The notes under the pieces were generated by a model. It was not told the origin of the DNA, made no database searches, and saw only the letters and a list, made by a program, of their open reading frames with translations. A stretch of DNA of 30,624 nt, taken from DATMNI01 sp035570275. GTDB lineage: Bacteria; Acidobacteriota; Terriglobia; Bryobacterales; Bryobacteraceae. Positions 23,350 through 30,320 of the stretch are shown here, piece after piece. The position numbers were made by a program, and so were the translations under genes. The stretch's first letter is position 1. Each line of letters begins with the position of its first letter. The stretch covers positions 1 through 30,624 of the forward strand of contig DATMNI010000126.1 of the NCBI GenBank assembly GCA_035570275.1. The letters are read 5' to 3'.

Positions 23350-24215
23350 CCTTTGGCTTCCTGCCACAGGGCCTCCATTTCCTGGATGTTGGACTCCTCC
23401 GGTTTCCGCCCGCGCTCGGCCAGCTTGCGTTCGATGAAGCCGAAGCGCCAGCGGAACTTGGCGTTGGTGCGGCGCAGCGCCTGCTCGGGGTCCACCTTCA
23501 GGAACCGCGCCAGGTTCACCAGAACGAAGAGCAGGTCGCCCAGCTCGTTTTCCAGTTCGTCCGCAGCCGGCGGCAACCCTGAACTGGGAGGCTGGGGACT
23601 GTTAGGCTGGCCAGGTCCGGGGGGCTGGGCCACTGACGCCGCGTTCCGGCGGGCCACGTCGAGTTCCGCCAGTTCCTCGTGCAGCTTCTCGATCACCTGT
23701 TCGGCGTTCTCCCAATCGAAGCCCACATGGGCGGCGCGCGAGGCGATTTGCTGCGCCTCCACCAGCGCCGGCAGTGCCCGCGGCACGGGATCGAGAAGGC
23801 CCTCAGCGGCCTTGCCCTCTTGACCCAGCCTGTCCTTTTTCTCGGCGGCCTTGACCTCGCCCCAGATCTTCTTCACGTCGGCCGCGGTCCGCGCCGTCTC
23901 GTCTCCGAACACATGCGGATGCCGCCGCAGCAGCTTCTGGTTGATGGCATCGAGCGCGTCGTCGATGCCAAAGAGGTTCTGCTCGGAGGCCATCTGGGCG
24001 TAGAAGACGGCCTGCAGCAGGAAGTCGCCCAGCTCTTCGGCGAGCCCGTTCCAATCGCGCCGGTCGATGGCGTCCAGCACCTCGTAGGTCTCTTCCAGGG
24101 TGTATGGTTTGATGGTGTCGAAGGTCTGTTCACGGTCCCACGGGCAGCCCTCCGGCGCGCGCAATCGAGCCATGATTCCGACCAGGTGTTGAAACTTCTC
24201 GCCAGCGGTGTTCAT
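23346..24215 (-). CDS. mazG: Nucleoside triphosphate pyrophosphohydrolase MazG
   Basis: A 289-residue protein with two MazG domains, as in the full-length enzyme that hydrolyses NTPs and dNTPs to monophosphates and helps clear damaged nucleotides. Domain 1 has CPWDREQTF, then EETYEVLDAI and EELGDFLLQAVFY, the EExxE/ExxD metal site. Domain 2 has EKLHEELAEL and ELENELGDLLFVLVNLARF, ending with RTNAKFRWRF. Between the two halves of the second metal site lies an unusual Pro-rich insert (AQPPGPGQPNSPQPPSSG), encoded by a G-rich repeat at about 23583-23633. ATG at 24215 fits the family start. First gene of the mazG-GNAT-menC overlap group. Confidence 0.93.
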   Translation of the reverse strand: MNTAGEKFQHLVGIMARLRAPEGCPWDREQTFDTIKPYTLEETYEVLDAIDRRDWNGLAEELGDFLLQAVFYAQMASEQNLFGIDDALDAINQKLLRRHPHVFGDETARTAADVKKIWGEVKAAEKKDRLGQEGKAAEGLLDPVPRALPALVEAQQIASRAAHVGFDWENAEQVIEKLHEELAELDVARRNAASVAQPPGPGQPNSPQPPSSGLPPAADELENELGDLLFVLVNLARFLKVDPEQALRRTNAKFRWRFGFIERKLAERGRKPEESNIQEMEALWQEAKG

Positions 24216-24287
24216 TGTGGGGCGGTTTTTCCAGGGTAGCATGCGGCGGCGGGCACGCTGCGGCGCGCCGGACCGGGTCACGCAGGC

Positions 24288-24590
24288 TTACGCCGACTTT
24301 GGGTGCCTGGTGCGTGGAGGCACGTAGTGGAACCCGACTAGATAGATATTCTCACCTCTACCGTGCTTCGCGACCTTGAGCAGATCGACGACGCCCAGGA
24401 ATCCCGACTGCCGTGCCAATGCTGGAGTGATGTCCAGAAAACCAATCGGCTTGATTGAATCCACTTCGATCTCGCCTTCGTCCATACGGTACCGGTTGCC
24501 GACCTTGACGTGGGGAAACTTCCATATTCGGACGCTGCAAGTGATTTCTCCTCGACGAACTCCGTCGCGGAGTCGCTTGGTGAACACCAT
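24288..24590 (-). CDS. ASCH/PUA-like small protein
   Basis: A 100-residue protein. MVFTKRLRDGVRRGEITCSV, then KVGNRYRMDEGEIEVDSI and YLVGFHYV follow the ASCH-domain layout: N-terminal strand with a Lys, a KVGxxY loop, and a conserved I-x-V strand. ASCH proteins bind RNA or are small nucleases of the PUA superfamily; the residues for an RNase activity cannot be verified by eye. ATG at 24590 is the only good start. It lies just upstream of mazG on the same strand, with a 72-bp gap. Confidence 0.65.
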   Translation of the reverse strand: MVFTKRLRDGVRRGEITCSVRIWKFPHVKVGNRYRMDEGEIEVDSIKPIGFLDITPALARQSGFLGVVDLLKVAKHGRGENIYLVGFHYVPPRTRHPKSA

Positions 24591-24742
24591 GAAAAGAGTT
24601 TACACTCGGCGCCGGAGGCTGGAGGGCGAGCGCCGCCAATTGCGAATCGTATATGTCGTTGCTGCGAGCAGCGCGGGCCGCGGTTTTCTTTTGCGCGTGC
24701 CAGCGCTTTGTCGATTCCGTCCGTGACAAACTAGAACCGTCT

Positions 24743-25144
24743 TCAGGGGACGACGACCTGTCTCCGTCGCTGCTCACTTGCCTTGATGACTTCATTCATG
24801 TCCCCGGCTGGCCGAATCTCGAAAATGTTGCCATACGTCATAGCCGGATGCTGGCCGATGAGCTGTACAGCATGATTCATGTCCCTCGCCTCAAGGACGA
24901 GAATGCCGCCGAGTTGTTCTTTGGTTTCGGCATAGGGACCGTCGGTCGTTGCCACCTTGCCGTTCTTCCAATACAGGGTCAGGGCGGTCTCCGGCCCCTG
25001 AAGCGCTTCGCCGCCACCCCAGTGTCCGTTGGCGCGAAGATGATCGTCATATTCAAAGCATGCATCGAACATGGCGTTTCGCTCGTTCTCAGTCATGCCA
25101 TCGAATTTGCCTTTGTCGTAGTAGCCCAAACAGATGTATTTCAT
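24743..25144 (-). CDS. DGPF/YCII-family protein (second of the sigma-linked pair)
   Basis: A 133-residue protein starting at ATG 25144 behind GAGGAGAA. YICLGYYDKGKF opens the dimeric YCII fold, and DGPYAETKEQLGGILVLEA is the DGPF signature. The Glu-Ala-Arg-Asp strand and a C-terminal EIRPAGDMNEV close the domain. Such proteins are small dimers of unknown chemistry that accompany ECF42-type sigma factors. The 106-bp gap to the upstream DGPF gene has no second promoter matching the ECF42 pattern, so they are probably one transcript. Confidence 0.88.
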   Translation of the reverse strand: MKYICLGYYDKGKFDGMTENERNAMFDACFEYDDHLRANGHWGGGEALQGPETALTLYWKNGKVATTDGPYAETKEQLGGILVLEARDMNHAVQLIGQHPAMTYGNIFEIRPAGDMNEVIKASEQRRRQVVVP

Positions 25145-25250
25145 TGTTCTTCTCCTCATAGGGGATCGGTGGAACCGGCACCAGAGCGTGGCGCCGGCTC
25201 GTTCCTCGTTCGCTATAGCGCGTCTTCTAGGGCCGCAATGACCAGGTTAT

Positions 25251-25625
25251 TTACTTGCTTCCGCCGGATGCTTGTTCCGGGGCCGGGAAGAAAAGAAGCT
25301 CGCGCACCTCGCCCGCCGCATCGCAGGAGATGGCACCCTTGCGCGCCCACGCCAGAGCCTGTTCCAGGTCTGAGCATTCCAGTATCCAGAAACCGCCCAT
25401 GTGCTCCTTGGTCTCGGTGTACGGTCCGTCGGTGACCAGCACCTTGCCGCCGGTGACTCGCAGCGTCTTCGCGCTGGCAGCGGGGGAAATGCCGCAGGAG
25501 AACTTCCTCACGCCGGCGGCAATCAATTCGCGGTTGAGCGCATGGATCTCCTCGATCATCGCTTCGGTTACGGTGGACGGGTCAAACTCGTCGGGCAGGT
25601 AGTTGGCAACCAGATATTGTGGCAT
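25251..25625 (-). CDS. DGPF/YCII-family protein (first of the sigma-linked pair)
   Basis: A 124-residue protein. ATG at 25625 with AAGGAGAA. QYLVANYLPDEFDPS is the first strand, LNRELIAAGVRKFSCGI follows, and DGPYTETKEHMGGFWILEC is the DGPF motif. EVRELLFFP closes the fold. It is the gene directly behind the predicted ECF42 promoter at 25716-25741 and the sigma factor gene, which fits the conserved sigma/DGPF neighbourhood. It is related to but clearly distinct from the second copy (24743-25144), so the pair might form a heterodimer. Confidence 0.9.
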   Translation of the reverse strand: MPQYLVANYLPDEFDPSTVTEAMIEEIHALNRELIAAGVRKFSCGISPAASAKTLRVTGGKVLVTDGPYTETKEHMGGFWILECSDLEQALAWARKGAISCDAAGEVRELLFFPAPEQASGGSK

Positions 25626-25715
25626 GACTCTTTCTCCTTGTTTTCTGTGGTTTGTTTCCGATGACTCGTTTCCTGTTCACTCAGGAACCGTAGCTCATCG
25701 TTCTTTTGTCCTATA

Positions 25716-25741
25716 GTCGTTGGGGAGACGGAAAATCGACA
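25716..25741 (-). promoter_or_regulatory. Predicted ECF42-type promoter of the DGPF genes
   Basis: On the minus strand TGTCGA (25741-25736) is followed after 16 bp by CGAC (25719-25716). This matches the -35 TGTCGA and -10 CGA/TC pattern reported for ECF42 targets, from memory. It lies 14 bases after the sigma factor stop and 91 bp before the DGPF start, where a promoter would be expected. No such motif was found upstream of the sigma gene itself. Confidence 0.62.
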
Positions 25742-25754
25742 GCCACTCCAATTT

Positions 25755-27032
25755 TTATTTCAGGTGCCGAATCCGCTCCCGCAGGAATTGCCGCTCCGGT
25801 TCCTGTTGGGTCAGCGCCAGAGCTTTCTCATAAGAGGATCGAGCCTCGGCTGTCCTGCCGAGCCTGCGGCACATATCGGCACGAGCTGAATGCGCCAGGT
25901 AGTAATTTGCCAATTCGCCATGTGCCAACACCGCGTCGATATGCGACAGACCGGCCTCTGGACCATCGCGCATGGCAATTGCCACGGCACGATTTAGATG
26001 TGCTACCGGCGAAGGATGAATTCGTACCAATTGGTTGTAGAGCGCAACAATCTGCCCCCAGTCGGTCGCAGCGGGCGATTCCGCCTCCGCATGAACGGCC
26101 GCAATCCCTGCCTGCAGTGTGTAAGCGCCGAAGCGGGGGGAGTTCAGGGCTTTCTCCACCAATGCCACTCCCTCCGCGATCTGCTCCCGGTTCCAGAGCG
26201 AGCGATCCTGGTGGTCCAGCAAAATCAGCTCGCCGATCGGCGAGGTTCTCGCGGCGCGACGGGATTCCTGGAGCAACATCAGGGCAAGCAGCCCAATGAT
26301 TTCCGGCTTTGGGACCTCCGGCTCCGGCTGGAGTTCGGTCAGTAATCGTCCCAATCGAATCGCCTCGCCGGTTAGCTCGGCCCGCGTTACCTCCGTTCCC
26401 GCCGCAGCCGAGTAACCCTCGTTAAAGACCAGATAGATGACCTGAAGCACCGCGTCCAGCCGCTCCGGCAACTCCTGCGGCGTCGGCACCTCGTATGGAA
26501 TCGGTGTCTCTCGAATCTTTGCCTTGGCGCGCACGATGCGTTGGGCGAGCGTTGCCGGCGTAACCAGAAATGCCCGGGCAATCTCTTCCGTTGTCAGACC
26601 GCAGATTTCGCGAAGAGTGAGCGCAACCTGTCCTTCCGGAGGCAGAGCGGGATGGCAGCAGGTGAAAATCAGACGGAGGCGATCGTCCTCGATCTCTTCA
26701 TCTCCAATCTCTCCATTCCCGCTGGGAGCGTCGTTGACTCGCGATTCCATATGGGCAACAAGATCTCTCTGTGCTCCATCGAAGCGCGCGCGCCGGCGTA
26801 TAGCGTCTATGGCCTTGAAGCGTGCCGTTGAAATAAGCCACGGGCGTGGCTTGTCCGGAATGCCAGCCAGCGTCCAGGACTCCAGAGCGGCTGCGAACGC
26901 CTCGTGCATCGACTCTTCGGCCAGGTCCAGGTCTCCGAGGAGGCGCACGAGCGTCGCTAGAACCCGGCCCGATTCCGACCGGTAGAGAGTCTCAATGGTC
27001 CTGCTGAGTTGTTCGGGCACAGGCGGCGGCAT
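25755..27032 (-). CDS. ECF42-type RNA polymerase sigma factor with C-terminal TPR-like extension
   Basis: A 425-residue sigma-70-family protein. Region 2 spans about residues 10-80 (TLVRLLGDLDLAEESMHEAF, PWLISTARFKAIDAIRRR). Region 4 is near 125-170 (LREICGLTTEEIARAFLVTP, TLAQRIVRAKAKIR). A long C-terminal part follows with GYSAAAG, a helical repeat domain and a final TPR-like HSARADMCRRLGRTAEARSSYEKAL stretch (in shorter terms RADMCRRLG, ARSSYEKAL). This length and architecture characterise ECF42 sigma factors, which occur with DGPF proteins and need the C-terminal extension for activity. No anti-sigma gene is adjacent. ATG at 27032; no ribosome-binding site stands out. Confidence 0.92.
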   Translation of the reverse strand: MPPPVPEQLSRTIETLYRSESGRVLATLVRLLGDLDLAEESMHEAFAAALESWTLAGIPDKPRPWLISTARFKAIDAIRRRARFDGAQRDLVAHMESRVNDAPSGNGEIGDEEIEDDRLRLIFTCCHPALPPEGQVALTLREICGLTTEEIARAFLVTPATLAQRIVRAKAKIRETPIPYEVPTPQELPERLDAVLQVIYLVFNEGYSAAAGTEVTRAELTGEAIRLGRLLTELQPEPEVPKPEIIGLLALMLLQESRRAARTSPIGELILLDHQDRSLWNREQIAEGVALVEKALNSPRFGAYTLQAGIAAVHAEAESPAATDWGQIVALYNQLVRIHPSPVAHLNRAVAIAMRDGPEAGLSHIDAVLAHGELANYYLAHSARADMCRRLGRTAEARSSYEKALALTQQEPERQFLRERIRHLK

Positions 27033-27266
27033 CTACGCCAAACTAGCAAACGGAGTGGCTCAATACAACTGAGCTCAGGTTTCCCCCACCCACAATTCAT
27101 CGGCGTTACGATATCTTGCACGTCGTCAATAAGCGCTTATCCAGGAGATTAGTAACGGGAAGTCGGCTTGGCGACGGTAAGAGTCCGAGATCCCGGTGAT
27201 CAGCCTCGATTCCAACGATCAGGAATCCTGGTACAACAACATGTGGTTAGCCAGAACCACTGTCGC

Positions 27267-27691
27267 TCATAGGGCTTCCCAAGGATTGAGGATCGTAATG
27301 CCAGGGTCTTCGTAGTCTCTGACGTTGCGCGTGACCAGAACCAGCTCATACTTGAACGCTGTGGCGGCAAGAACGGCGTCAACAACGGGCCGCGGTCTAC
27401 CCTTGGCCTTCAACTGCGCCGACAGGTCGCCCCAACGCTCGGCGATGGCAAGGGTAACGAGCAAAACTCGATTCCCCAGCCAGGGCATGATTTCATTGTC
27501 GAGCCAGTCCTCAAGAAGGGCGCGCCGATTGCTCGCTGGCAAAGACGCAATGCCCTTTCGGATTTCCCCAATGGAGAATACGCTGACAAAAACGCGGTCT
27601 TTGGACTGGCGAAGAAAGCCTCCACTTGGGGCGCGGGAGTAGGCTTCGTCAGTTCGGAGAGGATGTTCGTATCGACGAGGTAGCCGTTCAC
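27267..27691 (-). pseudogene. vapC: VapC-type PIN-domain toxin, one frameshift
   Basis: Starts with GTG at 27691, overlapping the vapB stop as GTGA. MNGYLVDTNILSELTKP (first PIN Asp in VDTN) runs to APQVEAF. The next frame then gives LRQSKDRVFVSVFSIGEIRKG (second acid, Glu), VVDAVLAATAFKY (third Asp) and VTRNVRDYEDPGITILNPW (final Asp), ending at 27267. The join requires one base to be restored near 27615, where TTTCTTC would be TTTCCTTC. All four PIN acids are intact in the joined reading. The gene is either newly dead or mis-sequenced. VapC toxins cut tRNA or rRNA. Confidence 0.85.
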
Positions 27692-27933
27692 AGAGCGATA
27701 TCCCGGCCGGGATCCTGATCGCGTTCAAAATCCATATCGAGGCCGTGGAACGGGGATTTCGCAAACAGGTCGGCCAGATTGTCGACCTGCTGATGAATTC
27801 GTCTCCTGCCGGTGGTCAATGAATGGAGGGCGCGCACGGCCTGATCGACTGCGTCTTCGGTCGAACGTGCGGCGCCGGCTTGGACGACTTCGGAAAGAAG
27901 GCGGGCCTGTTCGTCATTCAACGTAATAGTCAT
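27688..27933 (-). CDS. VapB/ParD-like antitoxin
   Basis: An 81-residue protein from ATG 27933 (MTITLNDEQARLLSEVVQAG). The N-terminal beta strand and two helices (ARSTEDAVDQAVRALHSL) look like a ribbon-helix-helix DNA-binding domain. The C-terminal half (IHQQVDNLADLFAKSPFHGL, then DMDFERDQDPGRDIAL) has the acidic/aromatic mix that usually wraps the toxin. The stop codon overlaps the vapC GTG start. It should repress the operon and neutralise the toxin. Frame intact although the toxin is not. Confidence 0.75.
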   Translation of the reverse strand: MTITLNDEQARLLSEVVQAGAARSTEDAVDQAVRALHSLTTGRRRIHQQVDNLADLFAKSPFHGLDMDFERDQDPGRDIAL

Positions 27934-28047
27934 CGCTGCGACTCCATTCGCTTTCCACATTATTACCGAATTCGGGAACCGCGCGTGGTGATCGCTGGCG
28001 TCCTGCTTTTGCGTCGACTGGCGTCAGAGCGAAGTGGCTTGATGCAG

Positions 28048-28077
28048 TTGACCTTGTCTACGGCAATGACGTATAGT
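28048..28077 (+). promoter_or_regulatory. Predicted sigma-70 promoter of higBA
   Basis: TTGACC (28048-28053) and TATAGT (28072-28077) are 18 bp apart. The GTG start of higB at 28083 is six bases after the -10 box, so the mRNA would be leaderless, as also seen for the PIG-L gene. Confidence 0.6.
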
Positions 28078-28082
28078 AAAAC

Positions 28083-28428
28083 GTGATCGCTGAAATCGTA
28101 AGCTTGTCGGGATACGAATCTCAGGTATCGAGGCTGCTAAACGAGGATGACCGAATGGCGATGGAGTTCTACGTTGCTTGCGCGCCGGAAGATCATCCGG
28201 TCATACCAGGCGCCGGCGGCTTTCGCAAGGCTCGCTGGGCCCGGCGAGGCAGGCAAGGGGAGAAGCGGCGGCTTCCGTGTCGTCTACTTCTTTCTGGCCG
28301 CACCGGGGCGGATTTACATGTCTGCGATTTACGCCAAATCGCGAATGGAGACGCTGTCAGCGGCCGATCGGAACGTGCTCGCAAAGCTGGCGGCACAGAT
28401 CAAGCGAGCAGCCAAGGGAGGACGATAA
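28083..28428 (+). pseudogene. HigB/RelE-like toxin, one frameshift
   Basis: From GTG 28083, MIAEIVSLSGYESQVSRLLN, then MEFYVACAPEDHPVIPGAGG and FRKARWARRG match RelE/HigB-like toxins. After a G-rich stretch near 28236-28262 the frame shifts by one base, and SGGFRVVYFFLAAPGRIYMS, then YAKSRMETLSAADRNVLAKL continues to TAA at 28426-28428. Without the shift the original frame reads on without a stop into the HigA gene, which is a false fusion of 225 codons. Type II HigB toxins cleave mRNA on the ribosome. The frameshift sits between the two halves of the fold, so no active toxin is expected unless it is corrected or programmed. Confidence 0.85.
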
Positions 28429-28430
28429 TC

Positions 28431-28760
28431 ATGGGCGTGAGCAATCGGAACACGGGAACACCGAGGCGTACCAAACTCGGCATGGCGCTGGAGGAGAGCG
28501 CCAAAGAAATCCTGGCCCACGTGAAGGGCGACGCGAAACTACCTGCGCGGCGTATCGTGCTGCCGGACCAGGTTGATGTCAAGCGCATCCGAACCAAGGC
28601 GCGAATGTCGCAAGCGGAGTTTGCACGGGCCTTTTGCATTAATCCGAGGACGCTGCAGGAATGGGAGCAAGGCCGGAGAAGACCCGACGCAACTACCCGT
28701 GCATACCTCGCGGTCATCTCCAAGAACCGCCAGGCGGTGTTGGACGCACTAGGGTCTTGA
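28431..28760 (+). CDS. HigA-like HTH antitoxin
   Basis: A 109-residue protein from ATG 28431 with GGGAGG ten bases upstream. VDVKRIRTKARMSQAEFARAF, then INPRTLQEWEQGRRRPDATT is the XRE/Cro-type helix-turn-helix of HigA antitoxins, in shorter terms MSQAEFARAF and LQEWEQGRRRP. The N-terminal 60 residues carry a helix and the linker (LARRIVLPDQ region) that would contact the toxin. It lies two bases behind the toxin stop, toxin gene first as is normal for higBA. Frame intact. Confidence 0.88.
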   Translation: MGVSNRNTGTPRRTKLGMALEESAKEILAHVKGDAKLPARRIVLPDQVDVKRIRTKARMSQAEFARAFCINPRTLQEWEQGRRRPDATTRAYLAVISKNRQAVLDALGS

Positions 28761-28908
28761 CCTTGCGAAAACCAGCTTCTTTGCCAGGCAAGATCTGTCA
28801 CTGGCCAACATGGCGACGATACATTGCTTCCTGTGCGCGCCGCCTATCGGACCGCTCGATTGGCGAGTCTGAGGGGCAGTAAACAACTGTTCCACCGGAA
28901 CGGCCCCG

Positions 28909-29273
28909 TCAACCTGTGGAATCCTGCCGGAGTGGCCGAACCCGAACTCGGTCCCGCGTGACCACGCAGAAAGACCCGCGAAGATCCGGCTGAGTCTCGA
29001 CCAGCGCCAACGCCAGGTCCGCCGCCTCTTCGGGTGAGGCCATCGTGATTCGGAACAGAACCACCCCGCTGCCCGCCGCCAGTCCCCGCCGGAAAACGAT
29101 TTCGCCGAAATCCTTGTCGAAGGTCAAAAGGATCCTCTGCTGCTCTGCGCAGAGAGCGGCAACGTCTTCATCCGGGACACCTGGACATTCCTCAGCGATC
29201 GAGAAGACGTCCCACCCCGCCTCACGCAGGGCTTCCAGAGCCGGCCGAAATTCTCGTCGGCCAGGATTCTCAT
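28909..29273 (-). pseudogene. DUF5615 PIN-like protein, one frameshift
   Basis: ATG at 29273 overlaps the DUF433 stop as ATGA and gives MRILADEN, the DUF5615 start. One missing T in the AATTTCGG run (near 29250) shifts the frame; the next frame reads FRPALEALREAGWDVFSIAE, ECPGVPDEDVAALCA and RILLTFDKDFGEIVFRRG, ending at 28909. The acids of the PIN-like site (LADEN and TFDKDFG) are intact in the joined reading. DUF5615 proteins are the presumed toxin half of DUF433/DUF5615 pairs. Confidence 0.82.
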
Positions 29274-29503
29274 GCAGTGTCGAGGGGATAGACTTTCTCT
29301 TCGCGCAGAAACTCGCTCGCGTAAGCGAGACAGGCCCGGATGTCCTCCTCGGCCAGGTGTGGATAGCTGGCGAGGATCTGTGCGTGGCTCCAGCCTGCCG
29401 CGAGCAGTTCGACCACCAGTTCGACCGCTAAGCGCGTACCGCGTACCACCGGTTTCCCGGTCAGGATCTTGGAATCGACGACAATGCGATCAGCCAAAGG
29501 CAT
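29270..29503 (-). CDS. DUF433-family antitoxin-like protein
   Basis: A 77-residue protein from ATG 29503 (an in-frame ATG at 29521 adds six residues). ADRIVVDSKILTGKPVVRGT is the DUF433 signature, followed by a helix-turn-helix-like core (AAGWSHAQILASYPHLAEED) and IRACLAYASEFL. DUF433 proteins pair with DUF5615, as here, and are treated as the DNA-binding antitoxin partner. Its stop overlaps the DUF5615 start, so they are coupled. Confidence 0.88.
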   Translation of the reverse strand: MPLADRIVVDSKILTGKPVVRGTRLAVELVVELLAAGWSHAQILASYPHLAEEDIRACLAYASEFLREEKVYPLDTA

Positions 29504-29609
29504 GGGAGATTCGACCTCCACCTGAATGTGGACTACTTACATGCTGAACCGGGGGATGCAGAAATGCAAGTGCCTTGCCCCCACGCGCCCCCCTCGCTCC
29601 GATGGAACT

Positions 29610-29715
29610 AGGATGAGCGAATGGCGATGGAGTTCTACATTGCTTGCGCGCCGGGAGATCATCCGGTCATACCGGGCGCCGGCTCTTGCGAGGCGAGATC
29701 TGTCAGTGGCCGAGA
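29610..29715 (+). pseudogene. Remnant of a second higBA locus
   Basis: 29610-29683 matches 28144-28217, the middle of higB, nearly base for base (AGGATGA, ATGGCGATGGAGTTCTAC, then TTGCTTGCGCGCCGG, GATCATCCGGTCATACC). A few bases later GAGATCTGTCAGTGGCC at 29694-29710 matches AAGATCTGTCACTGGCC at 28788-28804, which in the intact locus lies after higA. The copy thus has the higB middle joined to the higA downstream flank, with the rest deleted. No functional protein remains. Confidence 0.78.
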
Positions 29716-29800
29716 TGACACCTTTACGTCCACTGAGATTTCGCGGCAAGATCAACCCGCATAAGGGAGGCTATAATATCGACTGGGGGCCGCAAGATCG

Positions 29801-30025
29801 ATGGAAACAGTCGCGCCAGAATCGATCCCCATTGTCCTGGGACAAGAAGACGACGGCCGTTGGTGGGCCGACATTGAGTCCATGCCCGGAGTGATGGCCT
29901 ATGGCCCAACTCGCGAGGCGGCGATTTCAGCCGTCCGGGCGCTGGCTCTGCGGGTTGCCGCCGACTGCATCGATCACGGGGAGGGAGTCCCGCCGCAATT
30001 TGAGAAGGTTTTCTCCATCGCATGA
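29801..30025 (+). CDS. HicB-family antitoxin
   Basis: A 74-residue HicB domain: IPIVLGQEDDGRWWADIESM, then PGVMAYGPTREAAISAVRAL is the partial RNase-H-like fold (G-x-WWADI, PGVxAYGxT, EA). ATG at 29801. TATAAT at 29772-29777 could be its -10 box, but no -35 box is clear. There is no DNA-binding tail, so this is the short HicB type. It overlaps hicA by four bases (ATGA). The antitoxin gene comes first, the reverse of the classic hicAB order. Confidence 0.87.
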   Translation: METVAPESIPIVLGQEDDGRWWADIESMPGVMAYGPTREAAISAVRALALRVAADCIDHGEGVPPQFEKVFSIA

Positions 30026-30231
30026 GCCGTTGGCCCTCGGTGAAGGCGAAGAGATTCTTGGCCGCCTTGGTCCGAATTGGATGGACGGTCGCTTGGCAAA
30101 GCGGGTCTCGTCGACTCAAACCAACCGGCTGGCCCAACTATACGTTCGCCTTTCATGACAACGAAGAAGTTGGTCCCGGATTTTTCGCACAGATTGCCAG
30201 GAAAACGGGGTTGCGCCCTGACGACCTGTAG
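30022..30231 (+). CDS. HicA-like toxin lacking the catalytic His
   Basis: A 69-residue HicA (YcfA/dsRBD-like) protein: KAKRFLAALVRIGWTVAWQSGS, split as KAKRFLAALVRIGW and WQSGS, then GWPNYTFAFHDNEEVGP and IARKTGLRPDDL. In HicA toxins the strand after Q-x-G-S has a conserved His (GSH) needed for mRNA cleavage. Here it reads GSRRLKP: the His is replaced or deleted, and the loop is about one residue short. The protein may be an inactive toxin that still binds HicB. Coupled to hicB by ATGA. Confidence 0.82.
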   Translation: MSRWPSVKAKRFLAALVRIGWTVAWQSGSRRLKPTGWPNYTFAFHDNEEVGPGFFAQIARKTGLRPDDL

Positions 30232-30320
30232 CCGACTCGCCGGAGGACCGCGCCACTAACGCACGCATCTCCCTCCGCCGATGAATGTAAAGTGCGCGGG
30301 TTATCGGAGGCCAATGTCAC

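Noticed and set aside
27033..27266. Gene between the sigma factor and vapC
   Set aside because: Only short frames without ribosome-binding sites or recognisable motifs are present.
28083..28430. True fusion gene of HigB and HigA
   Set aside because: The C-terminal half of HigB is intact in another frame and higA has its own ribosome-binding site, so the open frame is more simply a frameshift by-product. It is kept only as a finding.
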